Below are positions 37,401 through 49,878 of a DNA stretch of 64,000 bases, piece by piece. Origin of the DNA: Moringa oleifera (taxonomy: Eukaryota > Streptophyta > Magnoliopsida > Brassicales > Moringaceae); assembly GCA_021397835.1 (NCBI GenBank), contig JAJFZO010000230.1, positions 2,350,001 to 2,414,000 of the forward strand, read 5' to 3'. Every line of letters starts with the position of its first letter. Within the stretch, counting starts at the first letter, position 1. Both the position numbers and the translations under genes were made by a program. The notes under the pieces were generated by a model. That model searched no databases. It was not told where the DNA came from and saw only the letters and a program-made list of their open reading frames with translations.

Positions 37401-38000
37401 GTAAGTGATTTCAACATTGTAAAAAATTATACTAATATTATTTCAAATCAACATAAAAAAATTAAAATATTTTTAACTTATATTAATATTATTTCATTTG
37501 ATCATAAAAAGTTTTATAACATTGTTCTTTAAAATTTTTATTTTATTTTATTTTTATTATATGTTTAAGGTTATAACACAACCACAAAAACACTTCAGCA
37601 TTTGACTTATACTTTTATTGATATAAGTTTTATTTATATAAATATTTTAATAATAAATAATAATTATAAATTAACTTAATTGCATCTACTAAATATGATC
37701 CATTTGTTAATCTTAATAGGTTGATTCAAATATAACTCATTTGTTAATGCTAACATGTTGACTTAAATATAACTTTATTATAACTCATTTTTAATTCTAA
37801 TGGACTGGCTTAAAATGTAACCTAATTGTGATTCAATGATCAATTTTAATGGACTAGCCCATCGAATGATTTGCTTCAAAATTTTAAACTCACAGTTTGA
37901 CCAATATTTTAAATGAATGATCTGAGCCTAATATGACTTCATTAATAAATAGATCAAACTAAAATTCAACTGATCGAACCATCAATAAAACCATCCATGG
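34410..38000 (-). mobile_element. hAT transposon relic with decayed transposase
   Basis: Reading down the minus strand, repeated hAT-like subterminal sequence occurs at about 37,690-37,960. A BED-finger-like segment follows at 36,240-36,330 (SKLLTCTSIKV). Core transposase fragments lie at about 35,650-36,050 (MGFVSLTTHYNDN, NSIVQDDLYFLFDFILKIRD). The C-terminal dimerisation block is at about 34,735-34,800 (FDILTIPVFTIISESTF) and the tail at about 34,500-34,700 (TNSSKD). Stops and shifts are frequent. Termini were not resolved exactly; the 3' end is near CACTACAAGAT at 34,413 on the plus strand. It is the longer relative of the derivative at 1.69-2.27 kb. Confidence 0.75.
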
Positions 38001-38449
38001 GCTATAGGATTGCTGACGAGGCTCACATGTCGCTACCACCATTAAAAAAGAATTTTTTTGTTAATATGTTTTTTTTAATACCATTTTTAATGCGAATAGA
38101 CTAACTTGAGATAGAATGCTTTTTAAAAAAAAAATTAAATGATTAATAAATCATAATAAAAATTTTTTTAAAGTGATGTTTTATTAATCATTCAATTAAT
38201 ATTTAATTAATAAAAAAACTAACATAATACAAATTATAATAGAAATATATTTGAAGAACAGAGATGTTATTATAAAATAAAAGTGAAAGCATAAAAGATC
38301 AATCAAATGCAAATTTTATATTTATCTGAGAATTTAAATAAGTTATTAATTAGAATAAAAATAAATAAACATAATTATTTTCTTATTTAACTTTTGAATG
38401 TAAGTTTATTGAAAATTTATTGAAACGTGAAGATTCAAGAAATGCTGTT

Positions 38450-38796
38450 TTTATAATTTTCAGAAAGCCCTTATTATTTTCTTTTGAAGGCTTGCATTAT
38501 TTAGGGTCTTAGACGCTGATGTATATGGTAAGCTGGCCCGAAGTGGCATTGACAGAGGAAGCCCAAATATTCTCTAGCCCAATTTGGGACCGAAGACTGA
38601 GGTTCGAGGCAATCCCTCATCTCGCAGGCATACGAGGACAAAGAGGAAGCTAGGCAGCATAAGCAGAAACCCTCACTGCCTACAAACAGACAGCATAGGA
38701 GGAAGAATATCAAATCAAACAAACAAAGAAGCAAATAAAGCACCCGACGGAGGAGAAGGTTGAAAAGCCAAACGGAAGAAGAGCAAACCCGGGAGA
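38450..38796 (+). promoter_or_regulatory. Mic10 promoter / 5' UTR region
   Basis: Sequence directly upstream of the Mic10 ATG is notably richer in G+C than the DNA before 38,450. It contains an AAACCCT telobox-like motif near 38,668, a motif frequent in plant housekeeping promoters. Transcription start not assigned. Confidence 0.35.
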
Positions 38797-41700
38797 ATGG
38801 CAGAGAAGAAGGAAATCGTGCCGCCACAGTATGATGTGAACGCGAAATGGGACGCGTGTCTCGATCTGACGGTCCGTCGATTCGTTTATTCTTCTCTTGC
38901 TGGCGCTTTTGGCGGTCTCCTCTTCTTCAGTCAGTCTTCTCTCTCATTTCTCACTTTTCCTTTAGTTTTGTTTAGTAGCCCTTTGTTTGGTTGCCCGGAA
39001 AAACGATATATGTGGACCTGAGAGGAGAGGAAAATGCATGGTGATGTTTTTGCAATTGCTCCTTTCTTTTGGGGAGTTGTTGGAGGGGGTTGCTCTTCTG
39101 TTATTATTATTATTATTTTTTAAAGGAAATGTAGATTGATCTACAGCTTCTTTGCTTGTGTGTCATGAGTGAATTGAGTTTCAAAGACGCGAATTGTGAT
39201 CATCAAACAGCCCTGTTTCTTAGTGCGGTGTGTGGACTTTCGGGATGGGTTTAGCAAAAGTAAATACAATTATGGATCTCTGCATCTAGACTTTGGATAA
39301 GATAAAAGGAGTTATGTGATTGCATTGGTAAACATGTTGTCAGAATAAAAATGATCTATGAATGTGAATAAATTTATATTGGACTAAATTTTAAATGAGT
39401 TGGAAGGAAAATGTTGCATTGAGCTGTTAAGATTGGAATATGACAGGTTTCTAGTATTTGTGTATATTGTTTTCATAGATGCAGAATGCTGCATCATCAT
39501 GTTTCCTGCTGGGTAGTCGAAGTTGGAATTATTTTGGGTTTAAGTATGCCATATATTTTACTGTTATCTTGTTTCAAACTGTCATACAGCAATGTTGCTT
39601 TAAGTCTCCATTCGAGCTTATCCTCTGCTTTCAACACTTAGACAACTTCTCCAGAATATTACCAACTCCATTCAACTCCTGGTTCTGCATATGTTATTGA
39701 AACTCAGCATCTTCTACCTGATTTCAGCATTCCAACAGTGAGTAGCACTAACCAATGCCTCATTGTATCTTGCTATGCTGTAGAGCTGTGGGATTTGCAT
39801 TTTTAAGGGAGCATTCTAACACCTAAGATTAAGCCAGAATAGATTGACTCTCTCCATTGCTACTGCTCAGAAATTATGTGCATGTGTGGAAAGAACTGAT
39901 CCTGACCAACCTTCACCACCACACCCCCCCCTCCTTATCCTTTCCAAGCACTAACAATATTGGGCTCCATTCTAATTTCCATGGTTTAACCATTACAATC
40001 CAATCAAATTATGGAACCACTATTTTTCTCTGTCACTTATCCCTTTCCTTCATGAACCTCTAGAAGTATTTTGAAATATTAGCCTTGTTAAAAGTAGCTA
40101 GAGAGCTATGCCAAAGCCTCCTTGCTCAAAAGCTTGCTTAACCACTCCCGCTCAAGCCAAATGATGTACTTGTTGTCCGTACTACTAGAAGGAAATCACT
40201 TTCTATACCATTTTTAACCTTTTAGCAACCCCAATAAATTGGAAAGAATCACATGAAGTAAACTGGAATATGAGAAAATGTACTCATTGTGAAGGTCAAT
40301 CTGCCTCTCTCAGAGATATACATCTTCTCAACCAGCCAGCTCATGGCTCAACTATGTGATTCTAGATGCCAACCTCATTCTCTGTCACTCCTAATGGCGG
40401 TCCAAAATATTCCGTTGGAAGCAAACCCTACCCAACACCTAATATTAAAAATTGTTGCAATTTTTCTATCTTTACCTAATTTGAAATTGGAACTGCCGTC
40501 TCTGTTATGATTGACTCTGATCTAGAATCTAGATACAAACATTTTGAGCTATTATAATGAACCATAAAAAAGTTGAGATCGGACTTGAGAGTTCTATTTT
40601 CCTGTGACTTGATTGCATTTTTCTTTTGAAACTTCTTTTCCCATTGAGAGGGGTGGCACAGTTTTCAAGGTGTCAAATATCAGTGCAGACTATTGTTCAG
40701 ATTTTAGATGTGATTAGACAGAATTTCCCTTTCATAATTCTCGTCTCTCTCTAGATCAGCAGCAGCTTTTCACCTTATCAACAGTCTCCTAGTGTATGCA
40801 GTAAGGTCCTTTTTTGCAATGATTTTTCAAGATGCATGTGGGTTTAAGTTTGTTGAAACACAAACAGCTTGCAGCAGTACCCATAACTGATGCCAAAATG
40901 CTATTGAGTTGGCATGACCTAGCATCTGTGATGGACACAAATATATATTACAAAAATATGTTCTCATGTAGAACTCAATCTATGGTTTGATGCATGAGCT
41001 TGTGATTGGCATGAATTAACATCTTTTGAACATGAATATTTGTTTTGCTTGTCTGCTTTTGGAGTCAAATTTTGGTGCCATAGTGGCTTGTTTAGCATTG
41101 ATATTGACAGCTCCAGTGAATTTAAGAAATATGACTATAACATTATATTCGATGTTCAGCTACAATATCATTGGATACTGTAGTCAAAGCATGTTAAATT
41201 GTATTCTGTACGTTGGATCTTCTTTTTACTGGACGTTTGTACTCAACTGATCAACATATTGTGACTTCTTCCGCCAGGGAGTCCGGTGACTCGATGGGCA
41301 TCTGTTGCTTTTGGTGCTGGAGTGGGTATTGGATCTGCATATTCAGACTGTTCTCGGATTTTTGATGCTTCTGGAGCAAATTTGGCACCTCCTAAGGTTA
41401 CAGATGCTTCAGCGTCTCAGGTAGGAGTCATGACTTGGAAGTGTATGTTTGATTTAACATTATCCCCTAGCACCTCATGCAGTTCTCTACTATTTCGCCA
41501 TTGCATATATGCGAGACTGTTGGGCTTTATGGTATCAGTTGAATAATTCTCTCCAGGTTAAATTACATTCTATTCTCTTTTTACAAATCAAAATTGGCCA
41601 ATACATGTTGCCTGTTAACTATGCCTGTGCATGAGAAAATGACATACGTTGCTGGAGATCCTTTGAGTCCCTTTCTACAATTTGCGGAGAAATGGATAAG

Positions 41701-41802
41701 TCATTATGGTATTGACTGCATTACTCAAAGTGTGAGGGTGACAATTGTTGGAGATCAGAATTATCTTATGACTTTCCTGATTTGCCATCTCCTGCCATGC
41801 CC

Positions 41803-41852
<50 letters not shown>

Positions 41853-42993
41853 AAAAAAAAAGGGTACCACAATCTGTTGAAGTCTCACAATTTCTCATGG
41901 GGAATTCAAGTCATACGAGATATTAGAGTTTCATTCTTGTATGACCGAATTGTGGCATTAAAGACCTAAGTGTGGAACATAGTGGGTTTTGAAATGGTAT
42001 GTATTCAATTGCATTTTAGAATTATGTGAAAGAATTGGCAATGAATTTAACTGAAGTGAGTGAGCAAAATTTTGTTCATTTCATGTAGCTGATTGTACAG
42101 TTCATTTTCTTTATCTCTAGTGCTGTGATCTTGCTTATTGAGTGTCAAATAACATGATTGCCGAAAATGATTAATTGTGGTGCTTTAGTGATATCCATGA
42201 GTGCAGTTGAGGCAAATGGTTCTCATTGTTGCTTTTCACAGTCACTTCCAATTCGGTCTCTCTACGGGTGGTCTTCTGCTTCTTTCTTCCTCCACTCTCC
42301 TACATTTGCTTTTAATGAATCAATAACATCTTAATTATTTCTAGATTTCTACTGACTTGTCTAACTGTCTTCAAAAAAGGATGTAAATTGTTTTGATGAT
42401 TTCTTTGCTTGTTATGCAAAAATGCTGCCGAAGAGATTTTTCATCCATACATTTCTAAGTATGTGCTGGCCTGAAAGATTTTCCCCTTATCATACTGTGT
42501 CTACACTGCAGCTTGGAGAATGAAAAGTGTGCATCAGTTGACACATATTTCAGTTATATAATGGGCAAATGATTCATAGTTGTGATGACTGAGGAATACA
42601 GAAAGTTAAAGGAATCTCACAGCTAATTCAAGATTGGAACAAATTTTTGAAAAGTTTGATTTGAAAAATGAAAGATCTTGGAGCTCATAAGTAATTTAAT
42701 CCTGATGCTTCTAAATCCATTATAAAAGAAACACATTTCTCTCTCTCTGGATTCATTGGTAGCCGGCTTTGGTTGCTAGCTAGTAAATGAATAACCAGTC
42801 TCTCATGTTCTTACTGGTAGTTAATTGTCAGCAGCTAGATCTACACAGTCGCTTATGTTTTTCTGGATGTTCATTATTTGATGGGCTTTTTTTTTGGTCA
42901 ATAATATATTTTTGTGCAAACCATCATATATTGCAAGGATTTTTATAAGAAAGTTTATTTAGTTTCTTTTGTTTCCAGGTTGGACATGACTGA
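38797..42993 (+). CDS. MIC10: MICOS complex subunit Mic10
   Basis: Three exons: 38,797-38,929, 41,278-41,420 and 42,979-42,993, all with GT/AG borders. They join to 96 codons plus stop. The protein starts MAEKKEIVPPQYD, then KWDACLDLTVRRFVYSS. A first membrane hairpin arm carries GAFGG (36-40) and a second carries GAGVGIG (57-63). These glycine motifs drive Mic10 oligomerisation in the inner mitochondrial membrane at crista junctions. Length and motif spacing fit the family. The last exon holds only four codons (VGHD) and the stop. If intron 2 is retained, translation runs on into intron sequence. Intron 1 is 2.35 kb and intron 2 is 1.56 kb. Confidence 0.92.
41804..41861. repeat. Poly-C then poly-A tract in Mic10 intron 2
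   Basis: A run of about 39 C is followed at once by 19 A. Such tracts are unstable and hard to assemble, so the written length may be inexact. Confidence 0.9.
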
Positions 42994-44139
42994 GTTGTTA
43001 TCGAAGTCACCCCCAAGTTGATTAAAGAGCAGAGTTTTCATAAGTTCAGATTGTTGTTGGCCTTTATTCCCCGCCTGCATTGGCTTTTGAATATGTAAAC
43101 ACAGCACCCGATGGATAAATGATTAACTTGCTGTACTGCAAATTTGGTAAAAGATGCTGTTAACTTTTGTTCTGTAATTGTGTCATTGATGAAATCTGAG
43201 GGAAAAAAAGAAAACAAATAATTCCTGTTCACAGTCTTGAATTGCCTACTTGCTCATTCTTGCACTAATCTTGGACGGATCACAGTAGAAAGTTAGGTCT
43301 GTCCTTTGACTTTAATATCCAGTAGGGCTTGAGGAAGCTTCGGCGTTCAATTAATAACTCTCTCCCTCACGGCTACACTCAGGCTCTGATACTGTGTCAT
43401 GATTAAATTGCTTTATTTAGCATTTCTGTTAACTAGTTGTGGTCCCTGTTCTCCTTTTCCAGAGCAAGTAAGGTTGTTTGCTATACAAGATGAGGAAAGA
43501 AAAGAAAATATAAATTATAAAAAACTGCTACCAGTGATTGGCACTTACGGGGCATCCTAGTTGAAAAATTGCCTAGTTTATCTGTTTGTAATGTAGTTGT
43601 TTCTACAAGTTGCGTTCTTGAATTTTGAGATTATTGTCCATTTTCATTTTATAGGAACCTGGGTTGTTAATTATTGTATGATCCTGCATTGGAGATTTCT
43701 GATCCACAAATTTATTAAATTAAATATGCATGAAAATTGATATGTTTTACCACACCATTTATAGTCAATAGGCTGTGTTAATAATATTTACTGTTGGATC
43801 ACCTTCCTCTAAAAGCCTCTAAAGCTATTTCCACCATGGTTCTTTGAAACTATATGTTTCATGAACTTGTCATACATTGGCTATGGGATCTTCAGCCCAA
43901 TAAGAAAAACATTTGACCACTTCCATGGTCTGGTTTAAAGTCAGTCTTTACTCCTTACAAGCCAATAATGGTTTGCTTTACATAAATGACTCAAACACCC
44001 AAATAAGATATGACGTCCACAGAAAATTCTTCACATATAGACATTACATCCCATTCTAATGTATCACCACACGTATGATGAACATTGAACATTAGAGAAT
44101 GAGCCTCCGTCGTAATGAACATTGAGCACTAGGCTGCCT
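42994..44139. other. Region between convergent Mic10 and hydrolase genes
   Basis: Holds the presumed 3' UTRs of both genes. No other coding signal, repeat or RNA gene was recognised. Confidence 0.5.
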
Positions 44140-47100
44140 TCAATTGTTTACAATTAAGCTATCATGCAACCAATTTCTCATGATTGAAAAAGCTTCCTCT
44201 GCATCCCCATCTTCTTCAGGAGATTCAGGTCGATGGGCAAAGCCATGACCCCTGTCCTTGAAGATTACCGCATTCGATCCCCTAGCAATGCTCTTTTCCA
44301 TATCATATAAGAGACTAACTGGGCAAAGTGAGTCATTGTCCCCTGAAATGAACAAGACAGGTACCTTCACATTAGATGCAAGAGATGCATCTATCCTTGT
44401 ACCATAAAAGGAAATCCCAGTTCCAAAACAAGCACCCTGGTCCTTAGCTAGAACCTCTATCACTCGGCCACCTCCAAAGCAGAACCCTACAATGCCAAGC
44501 TTTTTCGAAATTCCTGCAGCCATGAATTCATCGACCATCCATTTGGCAGAGATGGCAATGTCCTTGTCAACCCTTTTGAGTTGTCTAGTAATCCATTGCT
44601 CAAACATGCTCTTTGGCTTGTTCTTTGCCCATGGATCTCCACGAAATAAGTCTGGAACTAGAACACTGCATTTTGATAAGGTAAATATGGCAGAAAACAA
44701 TAAGCTAACACTCTGATCATAACATTAACAAAACAACAAAGAAAATGAAATGTACTACAAGAGTAATGCTTTGTATAATAAGCTGCCAATGGAAACCAAG
44801 AAACTTGGCAATAAGGGCATGGATACCTGCTGCATCACTACAATATTTCACAAGCATCAACAGTGATCATGGTCATTCTTATATTTGGCATTTTCTGGCA
44901 TTAGCATATCTTACATTTGCACAAAGATAGTGATTTTGTAAAAGAGAAGATATACAGGCCATTTGAGAGTCAGCAACATACTTGTATCCATTGCAGGCAA
45001 CACGGTAGGCAAAGTCTCTCGTGGATGAATCTTCAAACCCAAAGATATCAGACAAGAGCAGCACGCCAGTCCCATTGTTATTTTTCACTGCCTTAAAGAG
45101 ATAAGCTTGGATGTTATCAACACCATCCCCAATAGTGAGCTCCACTCCATTTACTAACTCACACGCTTCCTCATTTACGCTGTCTTCCACTTCCACTTCC
45201 ACTAAGCTGCAACATACTTTGCAAGCTGTATTCTTCACAAATGATGTCGCAGAATTCAAATTGCCTTTTCTCTGATATAAACTGAAGGTTTACAGTCAGA
45301 AATAACCGAGTTCAATAAAACTAACTAGAGAAATATTCTCTGCCTAGCAGAAAAGGTTACAAAGGAGAAACAAGAAACCAAGATACAATTCCATGTTTGT
45401 GTGCTCGATAAAACCCCATTTCCTGCTAATGCTACTACTGCCTTTCAATAGAGTATATTAGAAAGGTGACAACAACCAATATTCATAGAATATTAATATT
45501 TAGAATTCTAGATGACATTACAAGGAAACAGGCAGTGAAATGATAGAGCTGAATATGTAATGTGCAAGAACATTAATGTTTGCCATGTTTCTGTTAGTTT
45601 CTTAACTCCAAAGAGTCATCATTTGCTTTGCAGGATTTATCTCAAAATTAGAATCATGAGGTGTTGGTCTCATGAACCAGTCCTTCCACAGTTTTTTGAG
45701 ATAAGCAGCTGGAACTGACTATCAGACTGTGTAATACCTTTACATAATTCTAACTGTAGCTTACTATTAATCAAATGGGTTCTTTAGTAGGTATTGATAG
45801 CCTCTTTCAAGTGAACTAATATACCTAATAAAAATACATTATAATTGTTGAAGAAAACTAAGAAATAAAGTAATTCCCCACTTTCTGCCAAAAAAAAAAA
45901 AAAGAGAAAAAAAGAAGTTTCCATCTCTTAAATGGAATTCTTACTTTTTGTATTAAATGAAAAACATAACTATTCAAGTTGACAATTGAACAACCGTCCA
46001 CATTTTCCTTTAAAACAAAAAAAAAAAAAAAAAAAAAAAAAAAACTTACCAACACTGTAGGAAAGCACCAAACCTGCTGCTGCTGTGGCATAAACCAAGA
46101 ATGGCCTTTCCATTATATCTTTGCATTAATGATTACCAGATTAGCAGGATGTAAAAGCTTTTACCTCTTTGGGGTACTTATTTGAGTATCAGATTCATCG
46201 ATTTACGTGAGTTCATCTTTAGTTTCGACTTTTACGCAGCCATACACCTATTAATCCAATTCCATCTGCTATCTGTACTACAATCTAACCCGATCTAACA
46301 AAGTAGATTAAACACAAGGACAGGTTGACCCCAGAAACAGAAAATGCTGGAAAACATACAATGTAACATCAATGAAACATAATTTCCCCAGGATATGGCC
46401 TCCAGTCTATAATCAGAATGCCAAATCAACCATGGTCCAAAGAGTGTCCTACCTCACAACTCTTAATGAATGCCAAAAGCTGCAGGACAGCAGTAGTTGC
46501 AGATACCTCAAATTAGTTTATAAAATTGTTTAATTGATCTGCTGTGTAATTAATATAATTCCATGGCACTCTAATCACTACACTGTATTCACATACTCTT
46601 TAGTTTTATGACAACAAAAGGATCCATCAAATATCTCCAAACTCGAAGAGAGCATCTCCTTCCCTCCCTCTCTCTCAATAGATAACAATTAAGAAGATGG
46701 TGTGATCCACGTACACAATAGAAGCACAAAAAGGAAAAAAATATAAAACAAAAAAGAACCAACATCAAATTCCTAAGTTTAGATAGTGAAGGAACACGAA
46801 AAATAGAGGCTGACTGATGGAAAGAAGCATATTGGCACCTTCAAGAGTCCTACAATTGGAACAACTTACTGCTGATCTCTAGTTTCTCTCTTCACTTTCT
46901 TCTGTAGCCTACGGGGAATCTGATTAGAAATTCAAAATTGAGTACAACATCCACAACTAATAGTAATCCTTGTTCATTTTTAACAGAGTAGTTCTATACA
47001 TTCAAAAATCATCACAAACCTTGTAAAGTAAGCACCATATATAAAGTTATCAACTTCTCTTCATACAGCCTGGATATTGGACATACCCTTACATGTCATG

Positions 47101-48807
47101 AAGATCTTTACCCCTGTCACACAGATCTTCCAAGTTAATAGAGGATAATGTTCCTTTCCATATAAATAGGGAAGTTTTGGAGAGAAAACCCAGTATCTGC
47201 ACTCATTCTTCGCCAGAAAGGAAGTCACCCAAGAAAAACCTCAACTGTAAACATCGGGGGCGCATTATAGTAAATAGATGCTATTTTTGTAAAAAAGGGG
47301 AGGAAACAGTTTATAACCTGCTTATAGGCTGTAATTGGACAAGTCAGCTGTGAGGGAGTGTTTTTGAACTGCTAGGTTTGTCCTGGGTTTTGCAGGCTCT
47401 AATGGAATGGAGTTACTGGCTTGGGCAGGGCAAAAGATAGGAAAGGAAAAGGAGGAGGATGATTTGTATGATTCCTCATCTAATATTTTGGCCTGTATGG
47501 AAGGACTATACTAGGAAAGCTATTCAAAATCAGGAAACAAGAGTGGATGTAACCAGAGGGTGTTGGCTGTATGTATGACAAAGCTGGGTTTCAGGTAGAT
47601 CTTGTGTAAATGAGGAAGAGATGCTAGAGTTTATAGAATATCCAACATATAAAAATTAACTAAAAGTGTAATGTGTTGCAACCCCTTGGTGCTGTGTAAA
47701 TAATAGATTACCTTTTGCTCCTGCTCAAAACTCAACTGTAACATGCTCCCTTCCCAATTACATTTGGTCTCAGACCAACACATTGCAGGCTATAAGTAAG
47801 ACCGAAAAGTTCATCCATCGTGACTATTGATTCCAAATTATACATAAGACATATAAATCCTGCAAAGAAGGGACAGCATTACTTTATCACATGGTATAGC
47901 CAACAAATTTGGCCATCTTATTTTACTATGCTAAGTTGGAACTACCTCCCCCAGATTTTCCTCCCAACTCAACACATCCCCCCTCATAAAGAATAAATGA
48001 ACTCTTTTCTTTTCCGGTCTCCAACCTCAAAATAAGTGTAACAAAAAAAAAAAGAAAAAAGAAAAGAATTCCATCCTGATAGCTTCTACAATCACCGGCT
48101 CAAAATCCAATGCCACTAGAGTTCTAACTTTAGAGGCACTGGATGTTTTACAATCACCGGCTCACACCCAAAAATTTTCTTCATGTCTTTCTTTTACTAC
48201 CCTTCTTCAAATTCACTTTTCTGCTCTCTTCACACTAAAAATCTACAGAACTGAATATTGGAAGTTTTTCTCGTCTCAACTTTGGCATAGATACATGGTG
48301 GCTTTCATCACCTCATGCAGGCAGGCCTCACCAGAGGCCAGTGACATGTTAGTTAAAATTATTTGCGGATGCAGATAATTTTATGCAAACTAATGGGAAT
48401 GGAGATCACTATTCATTGTCTGATCATCATCCCCGTTTTCAAAGCGCTGAAACTGTCCCTCTGTATCTAGTTGTAAGTAACTCCATTATGTACCAAGTGA
48501 GTTCTCAATATCCAAAATTCTCAGATATCATTTCTGAATTTGCGTGTAAGAAATGATGCAAATGAGCACATAATTATTAATATATGGGTACCCTATGAAC
48601 AGAAAAAGAGGACGTCAGAAAACCAAGAAAGAAAGAAAAAGAGAAAGAAAGAAAGGAACATACAGAACAGAAAAGCAGAGGAGATGCAGATGTTGAGAAC
48701 GAGCGAAGTCGCCGGCTGTGCGAGCTGCGATGGACGAGAAATGGCCCTCTGGGGCCGCTGATGGCTCCAAACAACACGCAGGAGAAAAGGGTTGAGGACA
48801 GCCCCAT
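44140..48807 (-). CDS. Carboxymethylenebutenolidase / dienelactone hydrolase family protein
   Basis: Exons 48,664-48,807, 44,982-45,271 and 44,140-44,665 on the minus strand join in phase (GTATGT donors, CAG acceptors) to 319 codons plus stop. The last two are certain. The first is inferred: it supplies the only suitable ATG, and its Ser/Arg-rich product (SSHSRRLRSFSTSASP) resembles a plastid or mitochondrial targeting peptide. The mature part has the alpha/beta-hydrolase fold with GFCFGGG (Cys at about 207), GDND (Asp at about 256) and RGHGF (His at about 285), the Cys-Asp-His triad of dienelactone hydrolases. VPDLFRGDPW precedes it. The natural substrate in plants is not established. The first intron is 3.4 kb and contains a LINE fragment. 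Confidence 0.85.
47150..47700 (+). pseudogene. LINE (non-LTR retrotransposon) 3' fragment in an intron
   Basis: The plus strand encodes a zinc-binding RT-tail segment, RCYFCKKGEETVYNLLIGC, then LLGLSWVLQALMEW and WKDYTRKAIQNQE. This pattern matches the end of plant L1-like ORF2 (zf-RVT). Stops interrupt the frame. It lies antisense within intron 1 of the hydrolase gene. Confidence 0.65.
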
Positions 48808-49679
48808 ATCTCTGTCTGAGGACAGCAGTACACTTGCAGACTAGCAGTATTGAGTGCCCACTGTCTTCTTAGTAATATCCTTTTTCCAATCTTTCTGAAA
48901 AACTACCATCTGAAGTGCGCAGTTGCGTCCTCCATTTGATACTAGGAAAATATCTGACACCACAGCGCCACTACCCTCCAATTCATTGATAATAATAATA
49001 TCTTTCCTGCTTCACAACCAAACAAAAAATTTTTTCCGTTCAAAACGAAATTGCCTCATTTTGCCTTACAAATTGGACTTGGGCTTAGGCACCTTATTTG
49101 AGCTTTACCAAATGATGTCGTTTAATTTTGGGGAATTTGTGTTTGTAGTCGTCGGTATAAGGGTATTTGTGTAAATAATTAACATTAGTAATGTATATGT
49201 TTTTAGCATTTTTTAGACACTTTAAGACAAAATTACCCTTTGGTAACATGTGCAATTACTTATTTGTCCAAATATAGAATCCAAAAAGTCAAACATCTCA
49301 AATGTTTCTCTTTCCCTCTCTTCTAACTGTGGCGGTAAACTTCATCACTTAGCTTCGTCTTTCTGCATTCGGTGTTTGTTCATTTCTTCGCTTTCATTGT
49401 AAACCGACCTTTGAAGATTATCCGCAAGCTACTGAAGAACTCCGAAATCAATAACGGTATGGTTTTAACTTCATCACTTAGCTTAAATTCTTTATTTTTT
49501 TCTGTTGAATACCCACGAGTGAAAATTCTCCCCTCATGTCGCTGTGCATTTTTTAATTTTTCTTTTAATACATTAAAATAAAAAAACTAGTTTGGGTATA
49601 TTACCTATTTTCAATCTTCGATGTCTGTGTGCACCAATTTCTTGCTTTGGGTGCATCTATGTGCATCTGTTCGCTATAT

Positions 49680-49860
49680 TCGTATCATGTTAGGTCAAAA
49701 CACAACTAATTTTAAAAATTTGTACTTAGTTTTAGAAATCGTACCCAATTCTTGAAAATCGTACCAAGTTTTAGAAATCATACCAAGTAATCGTACCCAA
49801 TTCTTTAAAATCGTACCAAGTTTTCAAAAATCGTATACTGTTTGTTCGTATTTTGACATG
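49680..49860. repeat. AATCGTACCAAGTTTT-type short repeats
   Basis: Six or so imperfect copies of AAATCGTACCAAGTTTT / AAATCGTACCCAATTCTT lie directly upstream of the Ulp1-gene ATG. Confidence 0.75.
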
Positions 49861-49878
49861 TTTTTTGATCAATTGCAG

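Noticed and set aside
38590..38612. GGTTCGAGGC as a possible tRNA B box
   Set aside because: No matching A box or cloverleaf could be built around it; it is in the Mic10 leader region.
38501..38827. 108-codon minus-strand open frame over the Mic10 start
   Set aside because: It is antisense to the Mic10 leader and first exon, with no family resemblance.
41594..41926. 110-codon open frame with a Pro run and Lys run
   Set aside because: It lies in Mic10 intron 2 and is produced by the poly-C/poly-A tract.
48540..48761. 73-codon plus-strand open frame opposite the hydrolase first exon
   Set aside because: It is Lys/Arg/Glu-rich because of a purine tract, and the opposite strand fits a spliced exon better.
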